64,000 nucleotides of DNA from Gigaspora margarita (GCA_009809945.1 WTPW01000998.1:158381-222380), one strand, 5' to 3'; positions 46,679 to 57,980 are shown, counted from the stretch's first letter. Numbers and translations are program-made. Notes: generated by a model not told the origin, from the letters alone.

Positions 46679-47015
46679 TGTTTGCGGAAGGTGCAAATCA
46701 TCAATTTGAGTAATTCAAAAAATATTAAGCTAGTTTTATGCCAAAATTATTTGTTATTATGATTGCCTTATTATTAAAAAAAAAAACTTTTTAATACGTG
46801 TGTACGTGCATACGTGCGTGCGTGCGACAATGGCGATACTATTTCTGAACTTTGGATAATTTTTAAAACTTTTTACATAAGTTATTGTTTGTAATCAAGC
46901 AATTTTAAATGCTATTGTTATTATGAACTTTACCAATTATGTTCTGGTTAATATTCGAAAGTGTGTAAATCTTTGAACTACTGTATCTTTTTTTAAATAT
47001 TATACACATTTTGCA

Positions 47016-47219
47016 TTGATAAATCTGATTTTTAGCCTTGTGGCGGTTTACTTTATTCCCATTGTAGTCTATTTGATTTGGAGCACAATAACTATAGGTG
47101 TAGCGGTAAAAAAACAAACACCACATAATATCATACGGTCCTTTAGATTATATGAAAATTATAAGAATAGACAATATGATCAATTGTTTTCGTATTATCA
47201 ATTTTATAATGATGAGTGA
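47016..47219 (+). CDS. Small hydrophobic ORF, unrecognised
   Basis: 67 codons: a 27-residue hydrophobic span (FSLVAVYFIPIVVYLIW) and a polar tail (SFRLYENYKNRQYDQ). A TTTTTAG acceptor sits just before CCTTGTGGCG, so it could be a 3' exon. No family recognised and it may be chance. Confidence 0.25.
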   Translation: MINLIFSLVAVYFIPIVVYLIWSTITIGVAVKKQTPHNIIRSFRLYENYKNRQYDQLFSYYQFYNDE

Positions 47220-47405
47220 GAATAAAAAGGGGTAATAATATGTTTCTGAGCGTGTAAAAAGTAGTGCGAGAATGGGCTGTTGTTAATACGGGCCTTTTAT
47301 CTAATAGAGTAAGTTATTTTTCGTTCTTCATCATTCGCCTGTAGTAAAGGCTGGTTTCATCATCTCAGTAACTCAAACTAAGGGGCAATACAAGGGTCTT
47401 ACATT

Positions 47406-47560
47406 GGTGATTAGGCACCATACCTACGAAAGCAGCGCAAGGCTCTCATATTTGGTGATTAGGCTCCGTGGCTACAATACAGTGCAAGAATCTCATGTCT
47501 GGTGATTTAGTTTATGGGCTGCGATAGCAGTGCAGGGACCTTATGTTTGGTGATGGGTGT
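47406..47560 (+). repeat. 48-bp tandem repeat, three units and a partial
   Basis: GGTGATTAGGCNCCNTNCCT begins units at 47406, 47454, 47501 and 47549. Each unit then has AGCAGTGCAAGG and CTCATGTTT. No spacers. Confidence 0.85.
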
Positions 47561-48392
47561 AATGATGTCTATGAATAATTAAATGGTTTTGTTATGACAA
47601 ATTATGAACACGTATCATCAGCAACTTCAGTGACGAAATGATGAATAACGAAACTTTTGATCACAAAGCTCATGGCAAAGCATAAATTTTATACGCCAAA
47701 TGTAATAAGAATTAAAAAGGTGATTTGTCCTTTAGGGGCTTCGAAAACTAGTTAATGGAATAAATTAGTCCATATGAACTTAAATTTTTTGCTCATTATC
47801 ATATTTAGTATTAAGCGTTTTAAGCTTTTATCAAGAATATTTAACTTTTAAAAAAAAGCTATTTCAAAAATTTCAGCACTAATATAAAAAAATTAAAAAA
47901 TATATAGAAAAGTTAGCCAATCAGATTCAATCCTATAAGTAATGATCAACAAAATTTTTAGCACTATTTGATGCAACTAGGCTGTTCACACTATATATAT
48001 TTTATCTTTTAAATAAATTAATACATAGATATAGTAGTATATAGTGTAACAAGTATAAGTTTCTTTTTTAGAACAAGTAAAACAATAAATAATATTATTT
48101 CTAAACAATTAGTAGGACTTAGTTAAAGAAATTTTTTTATATACTATAAGCAAATACTTAGATAGCCAATTTAGTAAATTCATTTTTATAAGTAATTCAA
48201 TTAACTATTCTTAATAAATAGTATAGTAATCATATGCAGTACAAGCTTAAAAGTTTTAATTATTGTAATTAAAAAATAAATCTACCTCTTTCTATTTGTT
48301 AAATTGGTTCTTATCTCTTTTACTTGTCTAATTTTTATATTTTTAATCTTTTCTACTAGATTATTTTTTATACTATTATATTTGATATATGG
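47561..48392. other. AT-rich non-coding interval
   Basis: Nothing recognisable on either strand. Confidence 0.6.
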
Positions 48393-48394
48393 TA

Positions 48395-48569
48395 TAGTCA
48401 GATCTCCCTAAATGCAACCTCTCTAAATACATAACCTCTCTAAATAAATGGCTCGACTTGGTCCCAACTCATATGTTACTTATAGATTTTTACCTCTCTA
48501 AATGCTATACCTCTCTAAATACAAGGTTTTTTATTAGCTCTTCATCATGAATTTAGAGAGATCTGACTG
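48395..48569. mobile_element. Pogo/Tigger-like MITE (TA target)
   Basis: Ends TAGTCAGATCTCCCTAAAT and ATTTAGAGAGATCTGACTG, with TA on both sides. Interior repeats of CCTCTCTAAATRC. Confidence 0.85.
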
Positions 48570-48959
48570 TAGTCTACTATAATATTATGTACATGTTGTA
48601 AAAATTATATAAAGCTAAATATATAGAATATTAATCTAAAAATTAAATTGTAGATTCTTTAAATCTGTATCTTTTAAATAAAAAAAAAGATTATAAAATT
48701 CTATGTAGCTTTTTGAAATAATTAAATTTAAATAAAATTTTAAATTTTTAATATATATTATTTACTAATTTTTAATATAGATTTAATATAAAATTAAGTG
48801 TATTATAATTTATTGCACCTGCAATACATTGTACCTCTTCTATTAATTGAAAATTTTGCTTTTAAAACCATCTTTGGTGTTCTATAAAAAATACTTCTTA
48901 TAAAATTTTGATATTAACTATATTTTGTTCTATTTTAGGCCTTAACTCTAAACCTAATG

Positions 48960-49134
48960 CAGTATAACCCTACAATAGTCACATTCATATTTGTTACAAA
49001 CTTATTATAGTCACTTTAATTCTTTTATATAACCATATGTACTATATATAAATTCTTGCTTACTTTAGTCACAATCTCACAATGGGCATATAGAACATCT
49101 AATTTTAGTATATGACTATTGCAGGGTTATTCTG
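48960..49134. mobile_element. MITE with CAGTATAACCC ends
   Basis: CAGTATAACCCTACAATAGT at the left and TGACTATTGCAGGGTTATTC then TG at the right. TATAGTCAC words inside resemble the element at 21264. Confidence 0.8.
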
Positions 49135-49209
49135 TATTAATTAAATTTTTTTTGGCATAATAAAATTTTCTTCAATTATTTGTAATACAAAAATCAATAA
49201 TCCATATAC

Positions 49210-49381
49210 TGTATATTACCAAATAGAAGCTACCAAAATTTTGAGAGTTTTTCAGACCAAAAAGAGAAAGTAGCTTCTATTCAGGTCCAATTTTATTATA
49301 AAACATAATAACTTCCTCATATTTTTAATTCAAAATTGAGAGGATAGCTTTTATTTGGGGTAGCTTCTATTTGGTAATACA
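49210..49381. mobile_element. MITE with TTACCAAATAGAAGC ends
   Basis: ATTACCAAATAGAAGCTACC and GGTAGCTTCTATTTGGTAAT are exact inverted repeats. An inner copy of GTAGCTTCTATT lies near 49270. Confidence 0.85.
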
Positions 49382-49394
49382 TGGTAGTTATATA

Positions 49395-49697
49395 GAGTAG
49401 CAATTATTTTACTAAACAATCACTTCAAGATACTCCATTTTACTAACAAGTTCATTTTACTAACAGTTTATTTTACTGAAGCTTATTTTACTAACAAAGT
49501 AATTCTAGTTATTGTTATTAGAATTAGAGTAGGGTCAAAGTAAAATTAGAGTTAAAGTTAATGTACTTTATAAAAAAAAAACTTATTAGTGAAATGAGCT
49601 TTGGTGAAATGTACTGTTGGTAAAATGAACTTGTTAGTGAATAATTTGTTAGTGAAATAGAGTGTCTATGAAGTGATTGTTAGTGAAATAATACAGA
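49395..49697. mobile_element. TIR element of family F1
   Basis: ATTTTACTAAACAATCACTT and AAGTGATTGTTAGTGAAAT. Arms of about 120 bp pair across the element. Relative of 33360-33579. Confidence 0.75.
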
Positions 49698-49854
49698 CCT
49701 GTTATAATAGGAGTACAATATATTGTACTATACAATAAATTATAAATTCTTTTTAATATTATACACTAAATATTTATATAAATTTGATATAATGAATACT
49801 AATTGAATAAAAAGTATAATTTCAAATTAGATAGATTATAGATATACCTATAGG

Positions 49855-50138
49855 CAGTGTTGTACGTTTTGGTTGTCCACAGCCTTTTTTGGCTTGTCCA
49901 CGTCCAAAATTGTCCAAACGTCCAAGATTGTCCAAAGCTTGTCCAGGCTTTAATAATTAATAAATCTATCTAAAAAATATATAACTATATATTTTTTTAG
50001 GTGCTGAACACATTCCAGTTAAAATTAAAATAGGTTGTCTTAATAAAATTTTAAGTAATTTATTTTACTTTATTTAATTGTCCAAAATTGTCCAAAATTG
50101 TCCAAATCATTGTCCAAAGCTGTCCCATGACAACACTG
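49855..50138. mobile_element. hAT-type MITE with exact 8-bp target duplication
   Basis: Starts CAGTGTTGTACG and ends TGACAACACTG. CCTATAGG is duplicated exactly at 49847-49854 and 50139-50146. Subterminal TTGTCCAAA words repeat seven or more times. Both CAGTG ends and 8-bp duplication are hAT hallmarks. Confidence 0.9.
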
Positions 50139-50755
50139 CCTATAGGTATTATTTATTATTGAAAATTTCTAAATAATAACAGAAAATTAACTAATTTAAT
50201 TTAATAATAAATATAAAATACTATGAACCATTTTTTTTAATACAACTAAAGGTATACTTTTTGAGCAAAATATATAAAATTTTTGTATTACATATTTTTT
50301 TAATCAATAGCTTCTACTATGCTTTTTAATAATAATCTTGGTTTTACAAATTTTAATAACTTTATTTTTATCAAATTTATTAAAGCTCATTTATATTGTT
50401 AAGAATTTACTACTTATAAAATAGAATACAATAGATAAATAAATCTCTTTGTTACATTAAAGTATACAATTTGCTCTATCTTTCAAAAAAGTTAAACTAT
50501 TAATTATTATACTAGTTTGAGAAAAAGCACACCAAAAGTTGATATTATTTGCAGTAATTCAGATTTATATAACTAATGTTTTTTATATATAGCTCTAATT
50601 AATATTTGATTTTACTAGTTTGATAATTACTTTAATAAAGCAAGCAAATTTTTATTTTGAATTTAAAAAAAATTAAAAATTTAATTTTTGTTATTATAAA
50701 ACCATAATATTAAATTTTTAAACAAGTAATTTAGATAGAATAGCAAGTTTATTAT

Positions 50756-51267
50756 TTTTTTTACTTTACAACCAAGGCTACCTTTATTAGAATTTAAGTA
50801 CAAGTACAGAAATAATGTTCTATATACATGGGCAACTACTCGGCAACTCCACTAGTGTCCAGATAGGGTTGTTGCACTGACCTTTATTTCTTCTAGCAAG
50901 CCCTGCTGGCACTATCTAGTTGGAAACCTGTTGGTACAGATCATAGTCCAGACATGCCACTATAAGTTCTTGAAGTATCTTTTTTGGACTTAGGTTTCTC
51001 AATATGTCTCATGACTTCAGTTATTCAAATTAGTAATTCTGACTCAAGTATAACTATAGGGTTTTTAACTTAACTACTGTAGCACTATTATTATAAATAT
51101 TTATCAATTGATGTCCCAGGTCACTGTCTTTCTACAGTGTTTTAGTTCCAAATATAATAAGACTTGTATTATAGTTTTTGTGATTTTGCTACTACTGAAA
51201 ATCAAACTGATAACCTTTTGATTTGCATCCTCAGAGCAAAACCACTATGCTATCAACCCAGAAGACC
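50756..51267 (-). mobile_element. tRNA-headed retroelement S3 (512 bp)
   Basis: On the minus strand, the head 51267-51195 has GGGTTGATAGCATAGTGGTT (A-box-like) and, 35 bp on, CAGTTTGATTTTC (degenerate B-box). T tail at 50755-50762. An 11-12 bp duplication AAGTTTATTAT flanks it (50745-50755 and 51268-51278). Body differs from S1 and S2. Confidence 0.8.
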
Positions 51268-51954
51268 AAGTTTATTATATTTATTAATTAAACTGTTTTA
51301 TTTACAAAGATTCTATTTTTTTCTTTTTAGTAAAAGCTATTTCCTATTACAATAAAAATAAAGTAACTTATAAAAATAATACCTAGTAAAAATTTACTAT
51401 TTGTTAATAGTAAATTACAAAACACTTTATTATTGTATTTTTGATTTATAAATTGATGATTGACAAATTCTGTGACTATTGATAAAACATAAAACTATTG
51501 ATTTTTTATAAAAAAAAATAAAAAACTTAAATTAGAGATATGCCTTATATGTATAAGATAGGCCTATATAAATTTTTAATTTATTTGATTTTGTGTGAAT
51601 TATACAGTAAATTTATATACAGTAGGTGGCCATATTATTGAGGGCAGTTTTTAAAAATAAATATAAAATTAAATATATAAGATATTGGGCTAAAAATAAA
51701 AATATAAATTAATTAAATCTATATCTTTTAAATAAAAAAAGTTTAAAAAATTCTATGCTACAGTTTTTAAAATAATTAAGTTTTAAGTAAAATTTTAAAA
51801 TTTTATATTGAACCAATTTTCTAAATTTTAATATAGTTGTATAGTAACTAGGTTTACTAAATATAGTAATTTATAAACTTAATTTTTTATTAATAAACTA
51901 GCAATTTCTTTTAAATAAAATAATTTACTTTAACAAATTATATATAGTAACCTG

Positions 51955-52145
51955 AACTAAACTGAACTTAGATCAGGTTCAGAACTTGAACCTGAATATT
52001 TTTTAAAATATGTTCAGGTTCAGGTTCAGTATTGAACTTTTAGGGCTGGTTCAGGTTCAGTTCAGGTTCAGTTCATAAGTTCATGGACATGTTCAGGTTC
52101 AGTCTAGTATTCATATGAACTAGTGTTTCTAGGTTTGGGTCTGAG
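51955..52145. repeat. GAACCT array (copy 3)
   Basis: CTGAACCTGAA and GTTCAGGTTCAG in both orientations. Confidence 0.9.
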
Positions 52146-52264
52146 TTTGTTCTGGTTCAAACCAAACTCAAACTCTAAATTTTATTATTTAAAACTTTAT
52201 ACTAAATTCAAACTTAATCATAAGTTAGATCAGGCTGGTCCAAATTTTGCAAACTAGTTTGAGT

Positions 52265-53420
52265 CTGAATAAAAATATATTTATTTTTTGATACTAAACA
52301 AGTTTACTTAGAGTGAGAAATATAAATCAGTTAGTAAAATTTATAGAATTATAGCATTTTGTATAATTTATTAATGAAATTATTAAAAATCGTATTTTAC
52401 ATAAAATTTTACTAATTGATTATAACTTCTTGCATTAAGTAAACTTGTTAAACACCAAAAAATATATCAAAATGGTATTTTTGCTTTGCTTTTCTTAATA
52501 TTTGAAGAAAGGATGTTTAATTTTGAAAATTTTTAGCAAAAATTCAAAATTAAGCATCTTTTCTTTCAATTTTAAAAAAAGTAACAATAAAAAATGCTGG
52601 TTTAATGTATTTTTTGGCGCTGAACAAGTTTACTTAGTGCAAGAAGTTAGGATCAATTAGTAAAATCTGGAGAATTATAGAAATTTGTATAATTTTATTA
52701 ATAAAATTATACAAATTTCTATGATTCTCTAAATTTTACTAATTGATTCTAATTTCTTGCACTAAGTAAACTTGTTTTAGCACCAAAGAATACATCAAAT
52801 TAGTATATTTTATTTTACTTTTCTTAAAACTTGAAGAAAAGATGCTTAGTTTTGAAAATTTTTATCAAAAATTCAAAATTAAGCATCATTGATGCAAATT
52901 TTAAGGAAAATAAAATAAAAATACTGATAAGATGTATTTTTGGTACTATACAAGTTTACTTAGAGCAAGAAGTTATAATCAATTAGTAAAATTTAGAGAA
53001 TAATAGAAATTTGTATAATTTTATTAATAAAATTATACAAATTTCTATGATTCTCTAAATTTTACTAATTAATCAGTAACTTCTTGCTCTAAAATAATCT
53101 TGTTTGGTACCAAAAAATATATCATATTAGTATATTTCCTTAAAATTTGCGTCAAAGATGCTTAATTTTGAAGTTTTATAAAATTTTCAAAATTAAGCAT
53201 CTTATCTTCAAATTTTAAGAAAAGTAAAATAAAATATGCTAATTTGATATATTTTTTGGTGCTGAACAAGTTTACTTAGTGCAAGAAGCTATGATCAATT
53301 AGTAAAATTTTATATAGAACAATATTTTTAATAATTTTATTAATAAATTGTACAAAATGCTATAATTCTCTAAATTTTACTAATTGATTTTAACTTTGTA
53401 ATTTAGGTAAACATGTGCAT
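52265..53420. repeat. Palindromic satellite array P4, four units of about 330 bp
   Basis: Hairpin centres TTTTATTAATAAAATTA near 52370, 52690, 53020 and 53340, arms CAAGTTTACTTAGTGCAAGA and TCTTGCACTAAGTAAACTTG. Second dyads (AAGATGCTTAATTTTGAAAA around TTATCAAAAATT) alternate near 52545, 52865 and 53185. This is the best-preserved array of the family. Confidence 0.9.
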
Positions 53421-53424
53421 ATAT

Positions 53425-53610
53425 TATGAACCTGAACATGTTCATGAACCTTGAACTAAACCTGAACTGAACTTTCTTTAAGTTCAGGTTCAGGTTCATG
53501 TTCAATAATTTTAAATTCAGGTCCAGTTTAGTATTGAACATTTAGAGCAGGTTCAGGTTCAGGTTCATTGAACCTGAACCTGAACCTCTATTGAACTAAA
53601 CTAAACTTCA
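53425..53610. repeat. GAACCT array (copy 4)
   Basis: Includes the perfect hairpin CAGGTTCATTGAACCTG. Confidence 0.9.
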
Positions 53611-53869
53611 AAACCCTAATTATACATATTATAAAAGTTTATAATTTTTAAAAAAATATTTAGTAATTACTATATGTAGTAATAAAAATTACTTTATTTG
53701 ATAATTTGTTAATTTTATTTTAATAATTTAACTTAAACATTTAATAATAATAGTTTATTCAAAATTTATTAAAAATTTCTAAAAATTTAGTATTATATGT
53801 AATTTGTTATAATAAACAAATTTTATTTAATAATTAATTTGTAATCTGCCTAGGAATCAGTAAACAAAT

Positions 53870-54300
53870 ATAGTAAAAAGTGGAGATATGTTTACTATAT
53901 ATTTTTTGACTTTTTTTGAATCTGGTATTTCCCAAAGAACAACCCAATCTTCTACTAAGTAAATATCTTTTTTACTTTTAAATAAAGTTGTAGAGGAGAA
54001 AATTTCAGTTATAATAGCAGTTAAATTATTAAAATTAACCCAGTAAGTCGCAAGATATGAGCATTTTTGTCTTGCAATTATATGTTTACTTTTTTGTTTA
54101 CACCATACAGTCACAAAAACAAAAATGCTCATAATTCATGATCCACTAGGCCGATTTTAATGATTTAACTGCTATTATGATAGAAATTTTCTCCTCTACA
54201 ACTTTTACTTAATGTAAAAGAGATGTTTACTTAGTAGAAAAATCAGGTTATCCTTTGGAAAACTTCAGATTCCAAAAAAGGCAAAAAACAATAGTAAATT
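53870..54300. repeat. Long hairpin H (copy 3)
   Basis: Arms GTTGTAGAGGAGAAAATTTC and GAAATTTTCTCCTCTACAAC, centred at about 54085. The 91-codon minus-strand frame is a shadow of this repeat. Confidence 0.85.
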
Positions 54301-55254
54301 TTCCTATGATTTACTATGTTATTTCACTAGTTCTTAGATGGAGTGCAAATTAAGTTTAATTTTCTTAATAAAAAATTACCTTTTAATATATTGCAATTTT
54401 AGTAATAAATTTTTAAAAATTACTATTTTCAGTTTGGTATAACATTGCACAATATTATATAATTTTAATTATTCAAAAAATACTGCATAGAATTTTTAAA
54501 CTTTTTTTATTTAAAAGATATAGACTTAATTAATTTATATGTTTATTTTTAGCCCAATATCTTATTTATTTAATTTTATATTTATTTTAAAAACTGGCCA
54601 CAATAATATAGCCACCCACTATATAAAAGAAAACTTCAAGATTAAAATCAAGCAAATTGACATTATAAAAAAATTAATAGTTTAACTTTTATAGCTTATA
54701 TTACAATAAATTTTGAAGTCAATTTAATTATTAACCTTCAATAAGAGCTTAAGGTCCATGCTTTGATTTGAAAACTAAATAATTAAAATAGCTTTAAAAT
54801 TTATCATGATATGAACTATAAAAGTTAAGCTATTAATTTTTTTATAATACCAATCTGCTTAATTTTATTGATGATAGTCTATTTTTTTTAATGGTTCTAA
54901 TTTTTATTTATTCAAGAGTAGAGGATAAGTAAATAACTTATTATATAATTTTGATAGTACAAATAATTTATATAGAAATTAGAAATATACTACTAATAAA
55001 CCTTTTTATAATAATTTAATTTGTAGATTAAACATGCTCTTTCTAATAATATAAATTTTAATAATAAAATATTTTTAAAAAATAACTTGTATATATTGTA
55101 AAGTTTCCTATAATTAATTGAAATTTCTTTATTATACAAAATAGTTAATTTGATTGGTTTATATCAAATAATAATCATATGATTTTTATAAACAAATAGT
55201 AAGATAGATATAAGTATTATGGCACAGTTAAGTATTTTGGTTAATAATATATGA

Positions 55255-55375
55255 TTTATCAATTAGAATTAAATAATTTTGGTACTATTGAATTTGTCAC
55301 ATCAAGATGAATTGAATGGTACTAAAATCATTCAATTCTAATTACTAGATCATAAAATATCATTAATTAAAAAAT
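55255..55375. repeat. Hairpin of the ATTCGATTTGTCTC family (copy 1 at 55 kb)
   Basis: AATTTTGGTACTATTGAATT pairs with AATTGAATGGTACTAAAATC. Related to 9430 and 44782. Confidence 0.75.
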
Positions 55376-55439
55376 ACAAATTAATATAATACAGGTACTA
55401 ATTATGGCGCACATACTATTTTTTATGATCTATTGAGAT

Positions 55440-55545
55440 CTATTGATTACAATCAAATAATTTTGATACTATTCAATTTGTCTTATTAAGACGAATTGAA
55501 TTGTGCCACAATTATATGATTTTGACTAATATTTCTCAATATATT
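55440..55545. repeat. Hairpin of the same family (copy 2)
   Basis: ATAATTTTGATACTATTCAA and TTGAATTGTGCCACAATTAT. Confidence 0.7.
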
Positions 55546-55617
55546 ATAATTTAACCAAAATAAGCTATGCAAAGCAAATTTTAAAATTAATATAAAATAA
55601 TGAATAACTCTTGATAA

Positions 55618-55868
55618 ATAGTACCAAAATGTCCACTTTGAAGAGGCAATTCCAACAAGCCAAAAAAATGCTAAAATTCAATCATAGGATTATGGGATCT
55701 CTAAGGTTTTTGTATTATTTTAGATAAAAATTTAATTAGTTAAACGTATCTATTTTAATCAAAATAATAATAAACCTAAATAAACAATAATCCTGTGATT
55801 GGATTTTAGTGAGTTTGGGCTTGTTAGAATTACCTCTTCAAGGCAAACATTTTGGTAGTAAAATTATC
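55618..55868. repeat. 250-bp fold-back
   Basis: AGTACCAAAATGTCCACTTT..TCATAGGATTATGG pairs with the right arm ATAATCCTGTGATTGGATTT..AACATTTTGGTAGT. A diverged half copy lies at 57000-57130. Confidence 0.75.
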
Positions 55869-55969
55869 AAAAATGAACTGTTCTACCAAGAGTTATTTAT
55901 TATTTTATATTAATTTTAAAATTTTTTTGTGTAGCTTATTTTTGTTAAATTATAATATTTTGAAAAGTA

Positions 55970-56240
55970 TCGATTAGAATTACATAATTTTGGTACCATT
56001 CGATTTGTCTCAATAAGATGAGTCAAATAGGACCCTGAAATATACATAGATAGGTCAGGTTAATTATAAAATTACTAAAAATAGAAAGATCTTCAAAAAA
56101 CCTCAAAAATAAGCAAAAAAATCACTAAAAATAGATAAGATTTGCATAAAACCCCTAAAATAAGCAAACTAATACCTGCCCTATCTATGTATATTTCAGG
56201 GTCCTAGTCAAAAAGTGCCAAAATTACATAATTCTTATTA
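55970..56240. repeat. Hairpin of the same family, split by a MITE (copy 3)
   Basis: Left arm TTTTGGTACCATTCGATTTG; the right arm resumes after the MITE at 56205 (AGTGCCAAAATTA). Confidence 0.7.
56030..56204. mobile_element. Tc1/mariner-like MITE inside a hairpin
   Basis: GGACCCTGAAATATACATAG and CTATGTATATTTCAGGGTCC are exact inverted repeats, with TA duplicated on both sides (56028-56029 and 56205-56206). 175 bp. Confidence 0.9.
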
Positions 56241-56334
56241 ATGATTTACAAGATATCAATGTATACTGCAATGCTTCTATTGCAATAATATTATATTTGC
56301 TTTAATATTACTTTAATAGTAATATCTCTTGATC

Positions 56335-56495
56335 CATTGGTCAGAGTTCTACAATTTTAGTACCAATCAATTCATCTCAGTGAGACAAATTAATTGGTAC
56401 CAAAATTGTAAAATGCTAATTAGTAGATCATAAGATATCAGTAGTGTACAATAATTGGTAGTGCACCATAATACCCATAACTATCTTAATACCAA
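56335..56495. repeat. Hairpin of the same family (copy 4) with tail
   Basis: ACAATTTTAGTACCAATCAA and TTGGTACCAAAATTGTAAAA. The tail to 56495 matches 4400-4510. Confidence 0.75.
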
Positions 56496-56631
56496 ATCTT
56501 CAAGTACAGTTATCCTTCTATATAATCACTAAATTGGTTGTGCCCTATTGTAATGATTGTATAATTGTGTAACTATAAGTAAAATACCTTGTAATAGTTA
56601 TATGTCAGAGACCTATGAATTTTTTTTAATA

Positions 56632-56745
56632 CTGTATTTTCACATAATAATATTTATGTATATTATTTTGAATCTTGGCCCAAATTAGCTTGTTTAAACA
56701 AAAAATTGTAATTTTACCTCTGCACATTATTACGTGAAAATACAG
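56632..56745. mobile_element. MITE, 114 bp, TA target duplication
   Basis: CTGTATTTTCACATAATAAT and ATTATTACGTGAAAATACAG, flanked by TA on both sides. Confidence 0.9.
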
Positions 56746-57894
56746 TAAGTAGTTGTAATATATTTGTGCATATTTAAATTTACTATAGAAATTTTAAAAT
56801 GTTTGGTAATAAATAACTTTTGATTTAATGATTTGAGTTAGATAAAATAACTATTATAATGTTTATTTTAATAAGAAAACTCTAACAAATTTAAAGTTAT
56901 ATAAATCTAAATACAGAATTCCAAGATTGTTAAAGTTTTTATTTTAGATATCTAAGTTTAATCAATTCTTAAACATGTATAGCAATACAAATTCTTAGTG
57001 ATCTTAGGAACTTCTAATTAGATTTTAGTGACTGTAAGCTTATTAGAGTTGTTTTATTGAGATAAACATTTTGGTAGTTGTTTTATCCAAACTGGACCAT
57101 TGGATCAAAAGTTATTTGCTATCAAATCTTTAAGAATTTTAATAAAAAAATTTTAAATATGCACTAATATAAATATTGGCCAATTAGATTTTATAGTAAC
57201 TATAATAAGAGTTTATTATTAATAAAATTGGTAAAAAAAATTAAATTTTATAGTAATAGTAATTATAAGTGATTTGTAACTATAATATCATTGAAAAATT
57301 AAAAACATTAATAATCTGTAATGATCTTTAAATTTATTAAATAAGTGCAAAATCTTGTTTAAAAAATTGCTAAGATCTTTGAAATTTAGATTTTTGCAGT
57401 TCTTCACAAATTTTTTTGCCAAAAATCTGTACAAACATTTAAAAAGTATAATCTTCACAGATTATAATAGACACTATCTATTATAATTTGCAATAATCTC
57501 TAAAATTATAACTACTTACTTGCTGGTAAAAACACAAGCCAAAAAACAATAAAATAAAACATAAACAAATAAAGTAAAAAAAGTTTATTTTATTTTATTT
57601 AATATAGTTTTATTTATTTTTAAATATCTTTTTTTTAATATATTTCTATTTAATGTTTTTATTTAACATTTTTTTTAGTTTTTTTATTTTATTTAATTTA
57701 ACAGATCTTTTTTTACTTTATTTTTTATTTTATATATGTATGTTTTATTTTTATTTAAAACCTTAGAAGATTACTTTACCATGTAATTGTAAATTAGTTA
57801 TAAATTTAGAATTAATTTTCATGAAATGTATAAGATCTTTCCTTATTTTAGAAAATGCGCTATCCATTTATGCAGATTTGGATAAGATTTTTAA

Positions 57895-57980
57895 AACTTA
57901 ATTTTATATTGCATATTTGCATATTTGTAATATGTGTATTTGCAATTTGCATATTTGCAATTTGCAAATATGCATGTACT
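57895..57980 (+). repeat. GCATATTTGCAATTT microsatellite
   Basis: Alternating GCATATTTGCA and CAATTTGCA words, partly self-complementary. Confidence 0.85.

Larger units (their letters stand above)
36146..46780 (+). repeat. Segmental duplication, copy B (10.6 kb)
   Basis: 36146-38671 and about 44522-46780 match copy A (6629-11490) in the same orientation, including introns, an intronic MITE, a hairpin and another MITE. The central 5.85 kb (38672-44521), with MFS exon 1 start, promoter and a tyrosine-recombinase gene, is absent from copy A. Confidence 0.85.
51620..54621. mobile_element. 3.0-kb TIR element built of palindromic satellites
   Basis: Ends are inverted repeats over about 150 bp: CAGTAGGTGGCCATATTATT at the left against its mirror (AATAATATAGCCACCCACTA) at the right. 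Both continue through GATATTGGGCTAAAAATAAA and ATATCTTTTAAATAAAAAAA. Inside, in order: GAACCT array, four satellite units (P4), a second GAACCT array and hairpin H. No protein is encoded. A diverged partial end lies at 48600-48790. Confidence 0.75.

Noticed and set aside
47406..47560. CRISPR-like array
   Set aside because: 48-bp units are contiguous without spacers; the window is eukaryotic.
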